Source: Allohahella sp002354735 (GTDB lineage Bacteria > Pseudomonadota > Gammaproteobacteria > Pseudomonadales > Oleiphilaceae). Taken from it: 64,000 nucleotides of DNA. Location of the stretch: assembly GCF_047946665.1 (NCBI RefSeq), contig NZ_CP172312.1, forward strand, positions 3,038,001-3,102,000. The letters run 5' to 3'. Below are positions 26,151 through 34,631 of this stretch, in pieces. Made by a program: the position numbers and the translations under genes. The stretch's first letter is position 1; every line of letters begins with the position of its first letter. Below the pieces are notes generated by a model. It saw only the letters and a program-made list of their open reading frames with translations, was not told the DNA's origin and made no database searches.

Positions 26151-26808
26151 GAACGACCCAGCAAATCATTCTGCGCGCAGCTTGCTCGCGGGCAGCATTC
26201 AGGCCTTGCTGGATGCTGCTGAAACTTTGCCGCAGCAGATCACCCAGGCCGGCGACCTTCTGGTCGGTAGCCTCTTGGCCGAAGGGCGTATCATCACCTG
26301 CGGCGTTCATCATGCAGCCCGATCAGCTGATTACCTGGCTGAACTGCTCCTGTACGGCTTTGACAAGCCACAGCCTAGCCTTCCCGCCTTATCCCTTCAG
26401 TCGGAAACGCGCTTTCTAGCGTCGAACCAGGCGAGCGTAGTGAACGAAACTGAGCAATCCGCCAGCGATAAGGAGAACGATTTTGGAGCACGCCTGGTCG
26501 AGGCCCAGGCAGACGTCTTCGCAAGACAGATTCGTGCTTTCGGCCATGCGCACGATACGCTGGTTATTTTCAGCCAGTCGGTAAGCAGCGAACAGATCAG
26601 GCGTGCCATACATACAGCTACCGATCAGGGCATGCAGATTATTCTTGTCAGTGACGAGGTCTGGCTAGAGGCAACAGAAGGCCTGTGTCTTGTGAGTTTG
26701 AACACGGGCAAGGCGCATCTCTTTCAGGAGATGCTTAGTCTGATCGTTCACGGCCTGTACGACCGAGTCGAAAGAAGTCTGTTTGGTTCGGGATTGGAAG
26801 CCGGCTAG
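26140..26808 (+). CDS. SIS-domain protein at the DiaA position (divergent)
   Basis: 222 residues with a sugar-isomerase (SIS) fold by synteny and pattern: an N-terminal helix pair, 'ADLLVGSLLAEGRIITCGVHHAARSADYLAELL', then 'HDTLVIFSQSVSSEQIRRAIHTATDQGMQIILVSDE' and a C-terminal helix 'HLFQEMLSLIVHGLYDRVERSLFG'. DiaA/GmhA relatives follow yraN in many gammaproteobacteria, and DiaA stimulates DnaA-oriC assembly. The usual 'GNGGSA' phosphosugar loop reads 'GVHHAAR' here and the second 'S-x-G-x-S' loop is also changed. An extra, charged stretch follows residue 95. The function may therefore be non-catalytic. Confidence 0.7.
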   Translation: MHSENDPANHSARSLLAGSIQALLDAAETLPQQITQAGDLLVGSLLAEGRIITCGVHHAARSADYLAELLLYGFDKPQPSLPALSLQSETRFLASNQASVVNETEQSASDKENDFGARLVEAQADVFARQIRAFGHAHDTLVIFSQSVSSEQIRRAIHTATDQGMQIILVSDEVWLEATEGLCLVSLNTGKAHLFQEMLSLIVHGLYDRVERSLFGSGLEAG

Positions 26809-26830
26809 TCACCAGCCCTCTATCTGAAGA

Positions 26831-27256
26831 CTATTTTACTATTTTCAGAGACGGACGATCTGCGGCCTTCGGCTTTTCTGCGCTGGATTTTGAGGACTTC
26901 TTCGCTTTCTTTGGTCCTTTATCGGGCGCATCATCTGGCGAGCCACCCGGCTCGGACCCAAACACCATGCCCTGCCCGTTTTCCTTCGCATAAACAGCCA
27001 CGATGGCAACGATTGGCACAGATACCAACCTAGGCACACCACCAAAGCGGGCCGTGAATTCAAGCGTTTCGTCGTCAATAAGAAGACTACGAACAGCGCC
27101 GGGACTGATGTTCAGCACGATCTGACCGTTACTCACAAAATCACGCGGCACATCGACACCAGGTAACGATGCATCGACGACAATGAATGGCGTGAGATCG
27201 TTATCCAGAATCCACTCATTGAGCGCTCGAAGTAGATAAGGTCTGCTTGGGGTCAT
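26831..27256 (-). CDS. sspB: ClpXP protease specificity-enhancing factor
   Basis: SspB delivers ssrA-tagged polypeptides to ClpXP. 141 residues: folded domain 'RPYLLRALNEWILDNDLTPFIVVDA', 'VSNGQIVLNISPGAVRSLLIDDETLEFTARFGG' and 'VPIVAIVAVYAKENGQGMVF', then a flexible Lys/Ser/Pro-rich linker. It ends with 'RPSLKIVK', which matches the ClpX-binding tail of E. coli SspB in character. It is downstream of sspA by 67 bases, and convergent with the SIS gene with only 22 bases between the stops. Confidence 0.95.
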   Translation of the reverse strand: MTPSRPYLLRALNEWILDNDLTPFIVVDASLPGVDVPRDFVSNGQIVLNISPGAVRSLLIDDETLEFTARFGGVPRLVSVPIVAIVAVYAKENGQGMVFGSEPGGSPDDAPDKGPKKAKKSSKSSAEKPKAADRPSLKIVK

Positions 27257-27323
27257 GTATCACTCTTGCACTATCAAAACCGGCGGGGAGACAAAAGATC
27301 CTCCCCGTTCATTCGTATCGAGA

Positions 27324-27953
27324 CTAGAGCCTCATCTCGCGCTCTACGTCCGAGAGGCTCGCCTTGAATGAGTCACGCTCAAACAGGCGGGTCATATACT
27401 TCTGGATCGGCTTGGTCTGCTTCTCTGGTAACTCGATGCCGAGTACCGGCAGGCGCCAAAGCACTGGTGCAATACAGCAATCCACCAGCGTAAACTCGTC
27501 GCTCATGAAATACGGCTTCTCAGCGAAGATTGGCGAAGCCGCGATAAGGCTCTCACGCAAAGCCTTACGTGCCTTCTCAAGCTCGGCAGGCTTGCCGCCA
27601 GCCAGGATCTTGTCCACGAACACACACCAGTCGCTCTGAATGCGGAACATGAAGAGGCGACTCTGCGCTCGGGCAACCGGGTACACGGGCAACAGTGGCG
27701 GATGAGGAAAGCGCTCATCCAGATATTCCATCATGATGGCCGGATCGTACAGAGACAGTTCGCGGTCCACCATGGTGGGCAGCAAGTTGTAGGGATTCAG
27801 CTCGGCAATTTCGTCGAGCATGTTATCTGGATCGACATCCACTACATCAACCGTGACGCCTTTCTCAGCCAGCACTATCCGAACTCGATGCGAATAGTGA
27901 TCCTGCGGATCGGAGAAGAATGTCATTGATGACCGTTTGGTCACGACGCCCAT
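27324..27953 (-). CDS. sspA: Stringent starvation protein A
   Basis: RNA-polymerase-associated protein with a glutathione-S-transferase fold, 209 residues. The N-terminal thioredoxin-like part is 'MTFFSDPQDHYSHRVRIVLAEKGV', with 'NPYNLLPTMVDRELSLYDPAIMMEYLDERFPHPPLLP' and an all-helical C-domain. GAGG lies about seven bases before the ATG. It sits between the cytochrome bc1 operon and sspB, separated from petC by a terminator, so it is probably transcribed from its own promoter. Confidence 0.95.
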   Translation of the reverse strand: MGVVTKRSSMTFFSDPQDHYSHRVRIVLAEKGVTVDVVDVDPDNMLDEIAELNPYNLLPTMVDRELSLYDPAIMMEYLDERFPHPPLLPVYPVARAQSRLFMFRIQSDWCVFVDKILAGGKPAELEKARKALRESLIAASPIFAEKPYFMSDEFTLVDCCIAPVLWRLPVLGIELPEKQTKPIQKYMTRLFERDSFKASLSDVEREMRL

Positions 27954-28000
27954 GAGCCTACCTCTAGAATTGAAATAATGCGGATAATGTTAACTGCAGC

Positions 28001-28024
28001 AAAAACGCCCTAACTAGTAGGGCG
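28001..28024 (-). terminator. Rho-independent terminator after petABC
   Basis: Stem CGCCCTA / TAGGGCG (28006-28012 and 28018-28024), 5-base loop, followed on the minus strand by T5. It lies between petC and sspA. A second small inverted repeat (TTTCGGT / ACCGAAA) lies just upstream. Confidence 0.8.
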
Positions 28025-28073
28025 ATGCTTTCGGTTGACCGAAAATAATTGGAGACAAAGTATACACGATATC

Positions 28074-28841
28074 CTAGTGAATATCTTTCCAGTACTCTCG
28101 GTTGAGCAGATACACCGGTATAAACAGGATGACCAGGAAGAGCAGGACCCACGGCGCGATCGCATTGGCTTGCAGCTTCGATGGCTCACCGACATAAACA
28201 AGGAAGTTGGTGAGATCCCGCATTGCACTGTTGAACTCAGCTGGCGTCATCTCGCCTTCGAAGACATAATTTTCACATCCGCCCCCGCCTACGACTTCTC
28301 CAGACATCGGATCGACTTCGCTCTGAACGCCTGTTGCCGGCTTGCTGGCGCATAGTCCCTGCATCTCCGCGAGCACGTGTGGCATACCCACATCCTTGAA
28401 GACGGCATTGTTAACACCCCATGGCCGCGACTCGTCCTTATAGAAGGTGCGCAGGTAGGTATATAGCCAGTCGCCACCTCGTACTCGAGCGATCAACGAC
28501 AAATCAGGAGGAGCCGCTCCGAACCATGTCTGCGCCAGACCCGGCTCCATTGCATTCTCCATCAGAGAACCAATCTTTGCGTCGTCGAACACCAGATTTT
28601 CCAGATACAGATCGTGTGGTATGCCGATATCATCTGCAACACGCTCATAACGACTGTACTTGAGAGAGTGGCAGGCCATGCAGTAATTGGTATAGAGCTG
28701 CACGCCCCGCTGCAATGATGGCTGGTCATAGATGTCGATATCGACCTTATCCAGAGCAACCTTCTCACTGGCTGCATGAGCGGCCAGTGGCAGCATGACT
28801 GCAAACGCAAGAGCCAGACGACTCATAATTACAGATCTCAT
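28074..28841 (-). CDS. petC: Cytochrome c1 of the bc1 complex
   Basis: Membrane-anchored c-type cytochrome that passes electrons from the Rieske centre to soluble cytochromes. 255 residues: signal peptide ('LALAFAVMLPLAAHAA'), haem motif 'CMACH' within 'NYCMACHSLKYSRYERV', and a C-terminal membrane helix 'ANAIAPWVLLFLVILFIPVYLL'. The start overlaps the petB stop as ATGA, and GAGGG lies upstream; a second ATG five codons in is possible. Met ligand candidates lie in the 'DVGMPHVL' region. Confidence 0.95.
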   Translation of the reverse strand: MRSVIMSRLALAFAVMLPLAAHAASEKVALDKVDIDIYDQPSLQRGVQLYTNYCMACHSLKYSRYERVADDIGIPHDLYLENLVFDDAKIGSLMENAMEPGLAQTWFGAAPPDLSLIARVRGGDWLYTYLRTFYKDESRPWGVNNAVFKDVGMPHVLAEMQGLCASKPATGVQSEVDPMSGEVVGGGGCENYVFEGEMTPAEFNSAMRDLTNFLVYVGEPSKLQANAIAPWVLLFLVILFIPVYLLNREYWKDIH

Positions 28842-30073
28842 TTGAACACCACCCTCTCTGGTACGGGCTTGGTTTTTTCAAGCTTGGTATAAAACGGCAT
28901 CAGAAGGAAGAAGGCGAAGTAAAGCCCGGTGCACACGGGCGCAAGCCAGTATGGCTGCTCGTTTGCAGGCAGTGCCCCACAGACGCCGAGTATGATGAAG
29001 CTCACCACGAATATGCCCAGCCAGACCTTGCTCATCCAGCCCTTGTAACGCCAGGACTTGACCGGACTACGATCCAGCCACGGCAGCACGAACAGGATGG
29101 CAATGGCACCGCCCATGACAATGACACCCCAGAGCTTGGCATCAACGCCGAAGAACGGATAGGTAATGGCCCGCAGCATTGCGTAGAACGGGGTGAAGTA
29201 CCAGACAGGCGCGATGTGGTCCGGCGTCTTCAGCGCGTTTGCCGGCTCGAAGTTGGGCTTCTCGAGGAAATAGCCGCCGCCTTCAGGGAAGTAGAATACA
29301 ACCATCAGGAAGATAAACAGGAAGATTACAATCGGCACCAGGTCGTGCACCGTGTAGTACGGGTGGAAAGGAATACCATCCACGGGAATACCGTCGGCAC
29401 CCTTTACTTTCTTGATATCAACGCCGTCCGGATTGTTCGATCCAACTTCGTGCAGCGCCAGGATGTGCAATACCACCAGGCCAAGAATAACGATAGGCAA
29501 TGCCACAACGTGCAGAGCGAAGAAGCGGTTCAGGGTGATACCCGATATCAGGTAGTCGCCGCGTATCCACTGTGTAAGGTCTTCACCGATAACAGGAATT
29601 GCACCAAACAGGGACACAATGACCTGCGCACCCCAGTATGACATCTGTCCCCACGGCAAGAGATACCCGAGGAAGGCTTCTGCCATGAGCACCAGATAGA
29701 TGATCATGCCAAAGATCCATATCAGTTCACGCGGCTTCTGATACGAGCCATACATCAGCGCCCGGAACATATGCAGGTAAACAACCACGAAGAAGGCCGT
29801 GGCACCGGTAGAGTGCAGATAGCGAATAAGCCAGCCGTACTCTACATCGCGCATGATGTATTCAACAGACTTGAAAGCACCTTCGGCCGTGGGTACGTAG
29901 CTCATGGTCAGCCAGATACCGGTCAGCAGCTGGTTAACCAGCACAACCATTGATAGCACGCCGAACATGTACCACACGTTGAAATTCTTCGGCGCGTAGT
30001 ACTTGCTCATGTGCTTTTCGAAAGCGTTTACAACCGGGAGTCTTGCGTCTATCCAACCGATCAACTTCTGCAT
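28838..30073 (-). CDS. petB: Cytochrome b of the bc1 complex
   Basis: Core membrane subunit of ubiquinol:cytochrome c reductase, 411 residues with eight or nine membrane helices. The two histidine pairs that bind the b-type haems are visible in helix B ('HSTGATAFFVVVYLHMFR') and helix D ('ALHVVALPIVILGLVVLHI'). 'GYLLPWGQMSYWGAQV' and 'PVWYFTPFYAMLRA' form the quinol-oxidation site; here PVWY replaces the mitochondrial PEWY motif. The full-length cytochrome b is not split into b6 plus subunit IV. It shares one base with petA. Confidence 0.96.
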   Translation of the reverse strand: MQKLIGWIDARLPVVNAFEKHMSKYYAPKNFNVWYMFGVLSMVVLVNQLLTGIWLTMSYVPTAEGAFKSVEYIMRDVEYGWLIRYLHSTGATAFFVVVYLHMFRALMYGSYQKPRELIWIFGMIIYLVLMAEAFLGYLLPWGQMSYWGAQVIVSLFGAIPVIGEDLTQWIRGDYLISGITLNRFFALHVVALPIVILGLVVLHILALHEVGSNNPDGVDIKKVKGADGIPVDGIPFHPYYTVHDLVPIVIFLFIFLMVVFYFPEGGGYFLEKPNFEPANALKTPDHIAPVWYFTPFYAMLRAITYPFFGVDAKLWGVIVMGGAIAILFVLPWLDRSPVKSWRYKGWMSKVWLGIFVVSFIILGVCGALPANEQPYWLAPVCTGLYFAFFLLMPFYTKLEKTKPVPERVVFK

Positions 30074-30657
30074 TACGCATTCTCCTCATCTACGCCGACG
30101 ATCACCGTATTGTCATCGACATACATATAGGGTGGCACTACCAGGTTCGCAGGCGCAGGCACACCCTTCGTCACGCGACCGGCGAGGTCAAACTTGCTGC
30201 CATGACATGGACAGTAATACCCACCCCAGCTCTCATTCGGAACGACTTCAGGCAGATACTGGGGCGAGCACCCCAGATGAGTGCAGATGCCAACCACGAC
30301 CAGCAGCTCTTCCTTACGCGACCGATGAATGTTCTTTGCGTAGACCGGCTGCTGCTCACGCTCTGAAAGCGGATCGGCGAGATCGTCCTTGTGTTCATCT
30401 AGTTCCTTGAGCATCTCGGGTGTCCGCTTCAACAGCCACACGGGCTTGCCGCGCCACTCAACAGTAATCTGCTGACCGGGCTCAATCTTGCTGATGTCCA
30501 CCTTGACGGGTGCGCCTGCTGCACGGGCCTTGGCACTGGGATTCCATGAAGCGACAAATGGTACTGCCGCTCCAACCATGCCGACACCGCCTACCACTGC
30601 AGTTGCACCTACCAAAAAGCGGCGACGGCCATTACTGCCTGCGTCGACTTGCGCCAT
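30073..30657 (-). CDS. petA: Rieske iron-sulfur subunit of the bc1 complex
   Basis: 194 residues starting MAQVDAGSNGRRRFLV, with GGAG about nine bases upstream; a GTG five codons earlier is less likely. A twin-arginine signal ('GRRRFLVGATAVVGGVGMVG') doubles as membrane anchor. The 2Fe-2S ligand boxes 'CTHLGC' and 'CPCHGSKFD' are complete. First gene of petABC, whose genes overlap by 1 and 4 bases. Confidence 0.97.
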   Translation of the reverse strand: MAQVDAGSNGRRRFLVGATAVVGGVGMVGAAVPFVASWNPSAKARAAGAPVKVDISKIEPGQQITVEWRGKPVWLLKRTPEMLKELDEHKDDLADPLSEREQQPVYAKNIHRSRKEELLVVVGICTHLGCSPQYLPEVVPNESWGGYYCPCHGSKFDLAGRVTKGVPAPANLVVPPYMYVDDNTVIVGVDEENA

Positions 30658-30804
30658 ACCTAGATTCTCCACACGTATTACGAATTTTGACTGCAGCTTG
30701 GGTCTGCGAATCTGGCGCCAGAGCGGAAGATACCGCGAAAACCGTGCCTGCGAGCATCGATCCAGGGCCTGTCCGAACTAAACTGCGGGCGTAAAATGGC
30801 CTGT

Positions 30805-30834
30805 ATAGTAAAAGAAAAGTCATCTTACTGACAA
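30805..30834 (-). promoter_or_regulatory. Putative promoter of petABC
   Basis: Minus-strand TTGTCA (plus TGACAA, 30829-30834), 18-base spacer, TACTAT (plus ATAGTA, 30805-30810). It would give a leader of about 140 bases. The rest of the 391-base gap between petA and rpsI holds only the terminator below. Confidence 0.35.
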
Positions 30835-30916
30835 GCGGAAAGGCATTTATGATTTTGCCTGGCTCGCCAGAAAATCAAACACTTCGAGCAGCTCCAAGCA
30901 TAACCGAACTCAAACA

Positions 30917-30950
30917 AAAATGCCGCCGAAGAGACCTTCGGCGGCATTTT
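30917..30950. terminator. Terminator of rplM-rpsI (near-symmetric, possibly bidirectional)
   Basis: A perfect 15-bp stem (30917-30931 with 30936-30950) and a 4-base loop with A/T tracts on both sides. On the minus strand it ends the rplM-rpsI transcript about 100 bases after rpsI. Confidence 0.85.
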
Positions 30951-31048
30951 ATTGTCCGTCCACACGAGCGAGGAGGACATCTCACCTCCCCTGCCAGAAG
31001 CGCCTGAAAATAGACGACCAAGGCAGAAAGGTGTAACAGCAGCCTGAA

Positions 31049-31441
31049 TTAACGCTTGCTGAACTGTGGCTTCTTACGCGCCTTGCGCAGACCAACCTTC
31101 TTCCGCTCGACTTCACGGGCATCACGCGTGACATAGCCTGCCTTACGCAGAGCTGGACGGTTGGTTTCGTCATACTCGATCAGGGCACGGGTGATACCGT
31201 GACGAATTGCGCCAGCCTGGCCTGAAGGGCCACCACCAGCAACAGTCACATAGATATCGAACTTGTCGGTCATTTCAGTGAGCTCGAGAGGCTGACGCAC
31301 AACCATACGCGCAGTCTCACGACCAAAGTACGCTTCAAGCGTCTTTGAGTTGACGGTAATTTTACCAGTACCTGCGCGAAGGAACACACGTGCAGTCGAA
31401 GTTTTTCTACGGCCGGTTCCGTAGTTCTGATTGATAGCCAT
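31049..31441 (-). CDS. rpsI: 30S ribosomal protein S9 (uS9)
   Basis: 130 residues with the family's blocks: 'NYGTGRRKTSTARVFLRAGTGKITVN', 'VAGGGPSGQAGAIRHGITRAL', 'LRKAGYVTRDAREVERKKVGLRKARKKPQFSKR'. The universal C-terminal SKR tail reaches the ribosomal P-site tRNA. It lies nine bases after rplM in the standard two-gene operon and is followed by a strong terminator. Confidence 0.98.
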   Translation of the reverse strand: MAINQNYGTGRRKTSTARVFLRAGTGKITVNSKTLEAYFGRETARMVVRQPLELTEMTDKFDIYVTVAGGGPSGQAGAIRHGITRALIEYDETNRPALRKAGYVTRDAREVERKKVGLRKARKKPQFSKR

Positions 31442-31450
31442 GGTGATCCC

Positions 31451-31882
31451 TTATCCGATATTCAGTTCGATTGGCGACTGCGCGCTATGTGGATGCGCTT
31501 CACCAGCATAGACTTTCAGCTTGCGCAGCATGTCACGTCCGAGGGGGTTGCGCGGCATCATGCCCTTCACCGCCAGTTCGATTACTCGCTCTGGCTTGTG
31601 CTGAATCAGCTTCTCGAAGGACATCTCTTTCAAGCCACCGGGGTAACCGGTATGGCGATAGTACATTTTATCGGTAGTCTTCCGACCGGTTACACGGATT
31701 TTTTCAGCATTGACTACAACGATGTAGTCGCCAGTATCAACATGTGGCGTGAATTCTGGCTTATGCTTGCCCCGTAAGCGGTGCGCAATTTCGGTACTCA
31801 GTCGGCCTAGCGTCTTCTCGCTAGCGTCGACAACATACCAGTCGCGCTTGACTGTTTCTGGTTTGGCACTGATCGTTTTCAT
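31451..31882 (-). CDS. rplM: 50S ribosomal protein L13 (uL13)
   Basis: 143 residues of normal length: 'KRDWYVVDASEKTLGRLSTEIAHRLRGKHKPEFTPHVDTGDYIVVVNAEKI', 'KMYYRHTGYPGGLKEMSFEKL', 'VKGMMPRNPLGRDMLRKLKVYAGEAHPHSAQ'. It is an early-assembling large-subunit protein. First gene of the rplM-rpsI operon, with a promoter about 200 bases upstream. Confidence 0.98.
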   Translation of the reverse strand: MKTISAKPETVKRDWYVVDASEKTLGRLSTEIAHRLRGKHKPEFTPHVDTGDYIVVVNAEKIRVTGRKTTDKMYYRHTGYPGGLKEMSFEKLIQHKPERVIELAVKGMMPRNPLGRDMLRKLKVYAGEAHPHSAQSPIELNIG

Positions 31883-32083
31883 GACGTGTCACTCGCACTC
31901 TGACTGATTATCTGACTGATTACTCAGTCGCTTATCCAACATTGAGGCCTGCATCCGCTCTGGATATAACGCGACTTGATATGTGGATGTCACGTTGTGC
32001 TGCGGACCTGCAGACTTATTCCTCTTTCCGGTCGAATCGAGTTCACGGGGCCAAAACCGACCCGACCTGGGCAAGGGCGCAGG

Positions 32084-32113
32084 ATTATACGAATTTGACG
32101 CGGCGTTTGCCAG
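32084..32113 (-). promoter_or_regulatory. Promoter of rplM-rpsI
   Basis: Minus-strand CTGGCA (plus TGCCAG, 32108-32113), 18-base spacer, perfect TATAAT (plus ATTATA, 32084-32089), then a GC-rich discriminator (CCTGCGCCC) typical of ribosomal genes. It leaves a leader of about 200 bases. Short TGACTGATTATC-like direct repeats occur near 31895-31925. No other gene is seen in the 307-base gap between rplM and tatD. Confidence 0.55.
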
Positions 32114-32189
32114 TTTTTTACCGTGAAAAAGCTCAACTAAGGTCACGATGGCGCTGATGCAAGGCCTTTTCACTAACATAAAGCTGGAT

Positions 32190-33020
32190 TCAGATTAAAA
32201 AAGCCCCAAACAAACGCTCGGCATTAGCTGAAGTTTGAGCGATGACATCCTCTACCGGACAGCCACGCAATTCGGCGAGCGACTGAGCGGTTATCATCAG
32301 CCGCTCCGGCGTATTGACCTCCCCCTGATGACCACAGACCGGCATGGACGGCGCATCCGATTCCAGCAGCAATGCCTCTATTGGCAATCGGGCAACAGCA
32401 TCACGAGTCTTGCTGGCCCGATCGTAGGTGATGATACCGCCTATGCCAAGCATGAAGCCGTGCTTGATAAACTGCTCGCCTTGCTCATAACTGCCACTGA
32501 AGGCATGAATCATACCGCGCTTGAGGCCTGTCTCTTTGAGCAGACGCAACATGTCTTCGTGGGTCTTCACCGAGTGCAACAAGGCCGGCTTGCCCAGCTC
32601 TACTGCCAGCTCGAGCTGAGGCTTGAGGCGTGCCCGCTGCTGCTCGACAGGCAGCTCGATATTCACATCCAGACCGACTTCCCCAAGCGCAACACAGTCA
32701 TCCCGCTCCAACCACTCGGCCAGCGCCTTTATATCAGCGGCATCATGCTGATCCGCCCACCACGGATGGATGCCGTAAGCGGCGCGCACATTCGCATTCG
32801 CTGCGGCAAGCTCAGACACCCTGCGCCAATTGCTCTTGCCGATCGAGGGCACTACGTAAGCATCTGGGGTTCGCTCGATCAACGTGTCCAGGCTGGTATT
32901 GGTCGAACCTTTGCCAGACGCACTGACTTCAACGTCGGCGCCCCCAGAGCGTATACCGGCCCGAGCTCGATAGTCCGCGAGCTCATCAAAGTCGAGATGG
33001 CAATGGGCGTCGATAAGCAT
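32190..33020 (-). CDS. TatD family metal-dependent hydrolase
   Basis: 276 residues, TIM-barrel amidohydrolase/DNase fold. Metal ligands are visible as 'DAHCHLD' at the N-terminus, 'GEVGLDVN' in the middle, 'LHSVKTHEDM', 'HAFSGSYEQGEQFIKHGFMLGIGG' and 'LLLESDAPSM'. TatD enzymes have 3'-5' exonuclease activity on DNA or RNA, or D-aminoacyl-tRNA-type activity, depending on member; YjjV/YcfH cannot be told apart here. An insertion of about 30 residues ('GGADVEVSASGKGSTNTS') follows the first metal motif. It begins seven bases after prfC ends and is probably last in that operon. Confidence 0.88.
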   Translation of the reverse strand: MLIDAHCHLDFDELADYRARAGIRSGGADVEVSASGKGSTNTSLDTLIERTPDAYVVPSIGKSNWRRVSELAAANANVRAAYGIHPWWADQHDAADIKALAEWLERDDCVALGEVGLDVNIELPVEQQRARLKPQLELAVELGKPALLHSVKTHEDMLRLLKETGLKRGMIHAFSGSYEQGEQFIKHGFMLGIGGIITYDRASKTRDAVARLPIEALLLESDAPSMPVCGHQGEVNTPERLMITAQSLAELRGCPVEDVIAQTSANAERLFGAFLI

Positions 33021-33026
33021 GGATGA

Positions 33027-34631
33027 TCAATGCTCCCGTGTCGTTCTGAACTCCACCTTCGGATGACGTTCCTGGGCGAGCTGCAAGTTGACCCTCGTAG
33101 GTGCGAGATAAGTCAGGCTATCGCTACCATCAACAGCAATGTTCTCTGGCGCTTTGCGTCTGATTTCTTCCAGCGCTTTCGGATCCTCCGAAGTCAACCA
33201 GCGAGCAGTGCTGACGCTGATCGACTCGTACACAGCCTCCACCTTGTATTCGGTTTTCAGTCTTGAGACAACTACGTCGAACTGCAGCATACCGACCGCC
33301 CCGACGATGAGATCATTGTTATTCAACGGACGGAAGACCTGCACAGCGCCCTCTTCCGACAACTGGATAAGGCCTTTCTGCAGCTGCTTGGACTTGAGTG
33401 GATCCCGCAGGAGGATACGACGGAACAGTTCGGGGGCAAAGTTGGGGATACCGGTGAACTTCAACTTTTCACCTTCGGTGAAGGTATCCCCTATCTGGAT
33501 TGTGCCGTGATTGTGCAAACCGATGATGTCACCAGCAAATGCTTCTTCGGCGCGCTCACGATCACCTGCCATGAAAGTTACGGCGTCGGCGATGCGCACA
33601 TCCTTACCGAGCCGGACGTGATGCATTTTCATGCTCTGCTGATAATGTCCCGAACACACTCTCAGGAAGGCCACCCGGTCACGGTGCATTGGGTCCATAT
33701 TTGCCTGAATCTTGAATACAAAACCTGTAAATGGTGTTTCGCTCGCTTCAACTGTCCGGCTTTCAGTAGCACGGGCCTGCGGTGCAGGGGCCCACGCCAC
33801 GAGACCATCGAGCATGTGGTCGACGCCGAAGTTGCCGAGCGCTGTACCGAAAACCACAGGCGTCAGTTCACCTGCCAGAAACGCAGCCTGATCGAATTCG
33901 TGGGACGCGCCCTTCAGCAGTTCGATCTCGTCGCGGAAGGCTTCAGCGCCGCCATCCATCAACTTGTCCAGCTCAGGATTGTCGAGGCCCTTGATAATGC
34001 GGGACTCCTGCACCGCATGTCCGAGGCCACTCTTGTAACAGATGATCTCGTCGCGCAGGAGGTGGTAGACACCTTTAAAGCCCTTGCCGGACCCTATAGG
34101 CCAGGAAATCGGCGCACAGCGGATGTTCAGCACTTCCTCTACCTCGTCCAGAAGCTCCATAGGATCCCGGATATCGCGGTCGCACTTGTTCATGAAGGTC
34201 AGGATCGGGGTATCGCGTAGCCGGGTTACCTCCATCAGTTTGATAGTGCGATCCTCGACACCTTTTGCGCTGTCGATAACCATGAGGCAGGAGTCGACGG
34301 CTGTCAGTGTGCGGTAGGTGTCTTCCGAGAAATCCTCGTGCCCCGGCGTATCGAGCAGGTTCACCAGCGCACCGCCATAGGGGAACTGCATCACCGAAGT
34401 CGTGACCGAGATGCCACGATCTTTTTCCATCTGCATCCAGTCCGAACGCGCGAACTGACCAGACTTCTTGCCTTTCACCGTGCCAGCTTTCTGGATTGCA
34501 CCACCATGCAGGAGGACCTTTTCGGTGATCGTGGTCTTGCCCGCGTCAGGGTGGGAGATAATGGCGAATGTTCGGCGCTTGGCGATTTCAGCGCCAAGTT
34601 TGCGGTCGCTAGCGACGGCTACTTGATTCAA
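33027..34631 (-). CDS. prfC: Peptide chain release factor 3
   Basis: GTPase that recycles RF1/RF2 from terminating ribosomes. 534 residues with G1 'ISHPDAGKTTITEKVL', G3 'NLLDTPGHEDFSEDTYRTL' and G4 'FMNKCDR', then EF-G-like domains 2 and 3. The start is a TTG that overlaps the stop of the preceding gene (TTGA) and is served by AGAGGA about seven bases upstream. The N-terminal sequence (MNQVAVASDRKLGAEIAKRRTFAIISHPDAGK) matches RF3 in length, so the rare start is credible. Confidence 0.96.
   Translation of the reverse strand: MNQVAVASDRKLGAEIAKRRTFAIISHPDAGKTTITEKVLLHGGAIQKAGTVKGKKSGQFARSDWMQMEKDRGISVTTSVMQFPYGGALVNLLDTPGHEDFSEDTYRTLTAVDSCLMVIDSAKGVEDRTIKLMEVTRLRDTPILTFMNKCDRDIRDPMELLDEVEEVLNIRCAPISWPIGSGKGFKGVYHLLRDEIICYKSGLGHAVQESRIIKGLDNPELDKLMDGGAEAFRDEIELLKGASHEFDQAAFLAGELTPVVFGTALGNFGVDHMLDGLVAWAPAPQARATESRTVEASETPFTGFVFKIQANMDPMHRDRVAFLRVCSGHYQQSMKMHHVRLGKDVRIADAVTFMAGDRERAEEAFAGDIIGLHNHGTIQIGDTFTEGEKLKFTGIPNFAPELFRRILLRDPLKSKQLQKGLIQLSEEGAVQVFRPLNNNDLIVGAVGMLQFDVVVSRLKTEYKVEAVYESISVSTARWLTSEDPKALEEIRRKAPENIAVDGSDSLTYLAPTRVNLQLAQERHPKVEFRTTREH

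Noticed and set aside
30850..31005. Plus-strand small ORF starting at an ATG near 30850
   Set aside because: It runs straight through the strong rplM-rpsI terminator hairpin, has no ribosome site and has no recognisable product.
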